The notes under the pieces were generated by a model. The model saw only the letters and a list, made by a program, of their open reading frames with translations, did not search any database and had not been told where the DNA came from. A stretch of DNA of 64,000 nt from Actinoplanes couchii (GTDB lineage Bacteria > Actinomycetota > Actinomycetes > Mycobacteriales > Micromonosporaceae): the NCBI RefSeq assembly GCF_016862075.1, contig NZ_BOMG01000105.1, forward strand, positions 1 to 64,000, read 5' to 3'. Both the position numbers and the translations under genes were made by a program. Shown here one piece after another: positions 63,511 to 64,000 of the stretch (its first letter is position 1; each line of letters opens with the position of its first letter).

Positions 63511-64000
63511 GCACACCCGTGATCCGGGCCGAGCTCACCGGCGGCTGGACCGTCGCGCCCCGCGTCAACGTCTTCGAACAGGTCCGTGATCCCGCCGTCC
63601 ACGTCCCGGTGACCCTGCCGCACGACGCGATGATCGGAATGGACCGCGATCCGGGTGCGGACGGCCGGACCGGATATTTCCCGGGCGCGCTGGCCGTGGA
63701 GTACACCAGGACGCTGCACGCTGCGCCGGACTGGGCCGGCGGGACCGTGGCCCTGCGCTTCGACGGCGTCTACCGCAACGCCATGGTCTTCGTCGACGAC
63801 CAGTTCGTGGCCCAGAACAAGGGCGGATACACCCCCTTCACCGTCGAGCTCGGCCCGCACCTGCGGTACGGACAGGACAACGTCATCCGGGTCGAGGCGC
63901 GGGTCAACGCCGACTCCCGCTGGTACAGCGGCGCCGGCATCATCCGCGACGTCTTCCTGATCGTCACCGGTGCGGTGCACCTGCGCCGCACCGGGCCGAT
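63507..64000 (+). CDS. Glycoside hydrolase family 2 (beta-galactosidase-like), cut by the window edge
   Basis: The first 164 codons are visible. They give the jelly-roll sugar-binding domain of GH2: LTGGWTVAPRVNVFEQVRDP, VPVTLPHDAMIGMDRD, VALRFDGVYRNAMVFVDDQF, NKGGYTPFTVELGPHLRYGQ and DSRWYSGAGIIRDVFL, which is close to the RWYSGAGIYRDV signature of bacterial beta-galactosidases. The catalytic barrel is beyond the window, so galactosidase versus glucuronidase or mannosidase cannot be decided. GTG 63507 overlaps the permease stop (GTGA). No signal peptide: it acts on sugars imported by the coupled ABC system. Confidence 0.88.
   Translation, partial: MSTPVIRAELTGGWTVAPRVNVFEQVRDPAVHVPVTLPHDAMIGMDRDPGADGRTGYFPGALAVEYTRTLHAAPDWAGGTVALRFDGVYRNAMVFVDDQFVAQNKGGYTPFTVELGPHLRYGQDNVIRVEARVNADSRWYSGAGIIRDVFLIVTGAVHLRRTGP

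Noticed and set aside
1..64000. CRISPR array, tRNA or rRNA genes
   Set aside because: No regularly spaced repeats and no tRNA-like cloverleaf or rRNA sequence noticed by reading; a tool such as tRNAscan would be needed for certainty.
43000..64000. Prophage or integrative element carrying the glucuronide island
   Set aside because: No integrase, attachment repeats or tRNA boundary is visible, and base composition is like the rest of the window.

Overview
The window is high-GC (about 70%) DNA from a filamentous actinomycete. Micromonosporaceae (an Actinoplanes-like organism) is the best guess: it has an S-adenosyl methyltransferase of the DUF574 type, a large LuxR-family ATPase regulator, a BTAD/LysM protein, XRE regulators with helical C-termini, PknB-type kinases and frequent ATGA/GTGA/TTGA gene overlaps. 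The genus is inference; no rRNA or tRNA gene is present. The sequence supports it only by gene content and base composition.

Layout. 1-2.7 kb is a decayed zone: the right end of an IS200/IS605-type element abuts a beheaded SpoIIE phosphatase, followed by a GrpB protein, a small conserved protein and fragments of an alcohol dehydrogenase and other genes. 2.8-6.8 kb holds a small redox/efflux group around an XRE regulator that carries an in-frame amber codon. 6.9-12 kb has a Ser/Thr kinase with a lipoprotein and a peptidoglycan-binding protein, then a BrkB membrane protein. 12-18.6 kb has a cupin/Rrf2 pair with matching operators and a divergent pair of large proteins (Hsp70-like membrane protein, LysM-BTAD protein). 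18.9-22.9 kb is a tightly overlapping five-gene unit (glycosyltransferase, two acetyltransferases, deacetylase, MFS exporter). 23-30 kb has regulators, a TauE exporter, a protist-like IMP dehydrogenase and a MarR/quinone oxidoreductase pair. 30-36 kb is a TetR-flanked catabolic operon (two amidohydrolases, MFS, luciferase-like flavin oxidoreductase, frameshifted FMN reductase). 36-43 kb has a LuxR-type giant regulator, a membrane protein, DUF574 methyltransferase and an XRE regulator.

43-64 kb is the most interesting part: a glycoside/uronate utilisation island. It contains GH78, GH1, GH2 beta-glucuronidase, GH43 and a second GH2, an ABC sugar importer and an MFS sugar transporter, glucuronate isomerase (uxaC), a fructuronate-reductase-like mannitol dehydrogenase family enzyme and gluconokinase. 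Embedded in it are all three genes for the nickel-pincer cofactor (larB, larC, larE) and a LarA-family racemase/epimerase with every LarA catalytic residue conserved. No mannonate dehydratase or KDG kinase is present. The set is best explained by a route glucuronide -> glucuronate -> fructuronate -> D-mannonate -> (nickel-pincer C2 epimerisation) D-gluconate -> 6-phosphogluconate. A LacI regulator sits in the middle, and TGGCAANNNNTTGCCA-like palindromes lie in front of the larE/lacI, larA/uxaC and GH43/ABC divergent promoters, which ties the units into one regulon.

The window also shows an unusual number of single-base lesions (amber in an XRE gene, frameshifts in the alcohol dehydrogenase, FMN reductase and a small secreted-type protein), which are either real decay or assembly errors.
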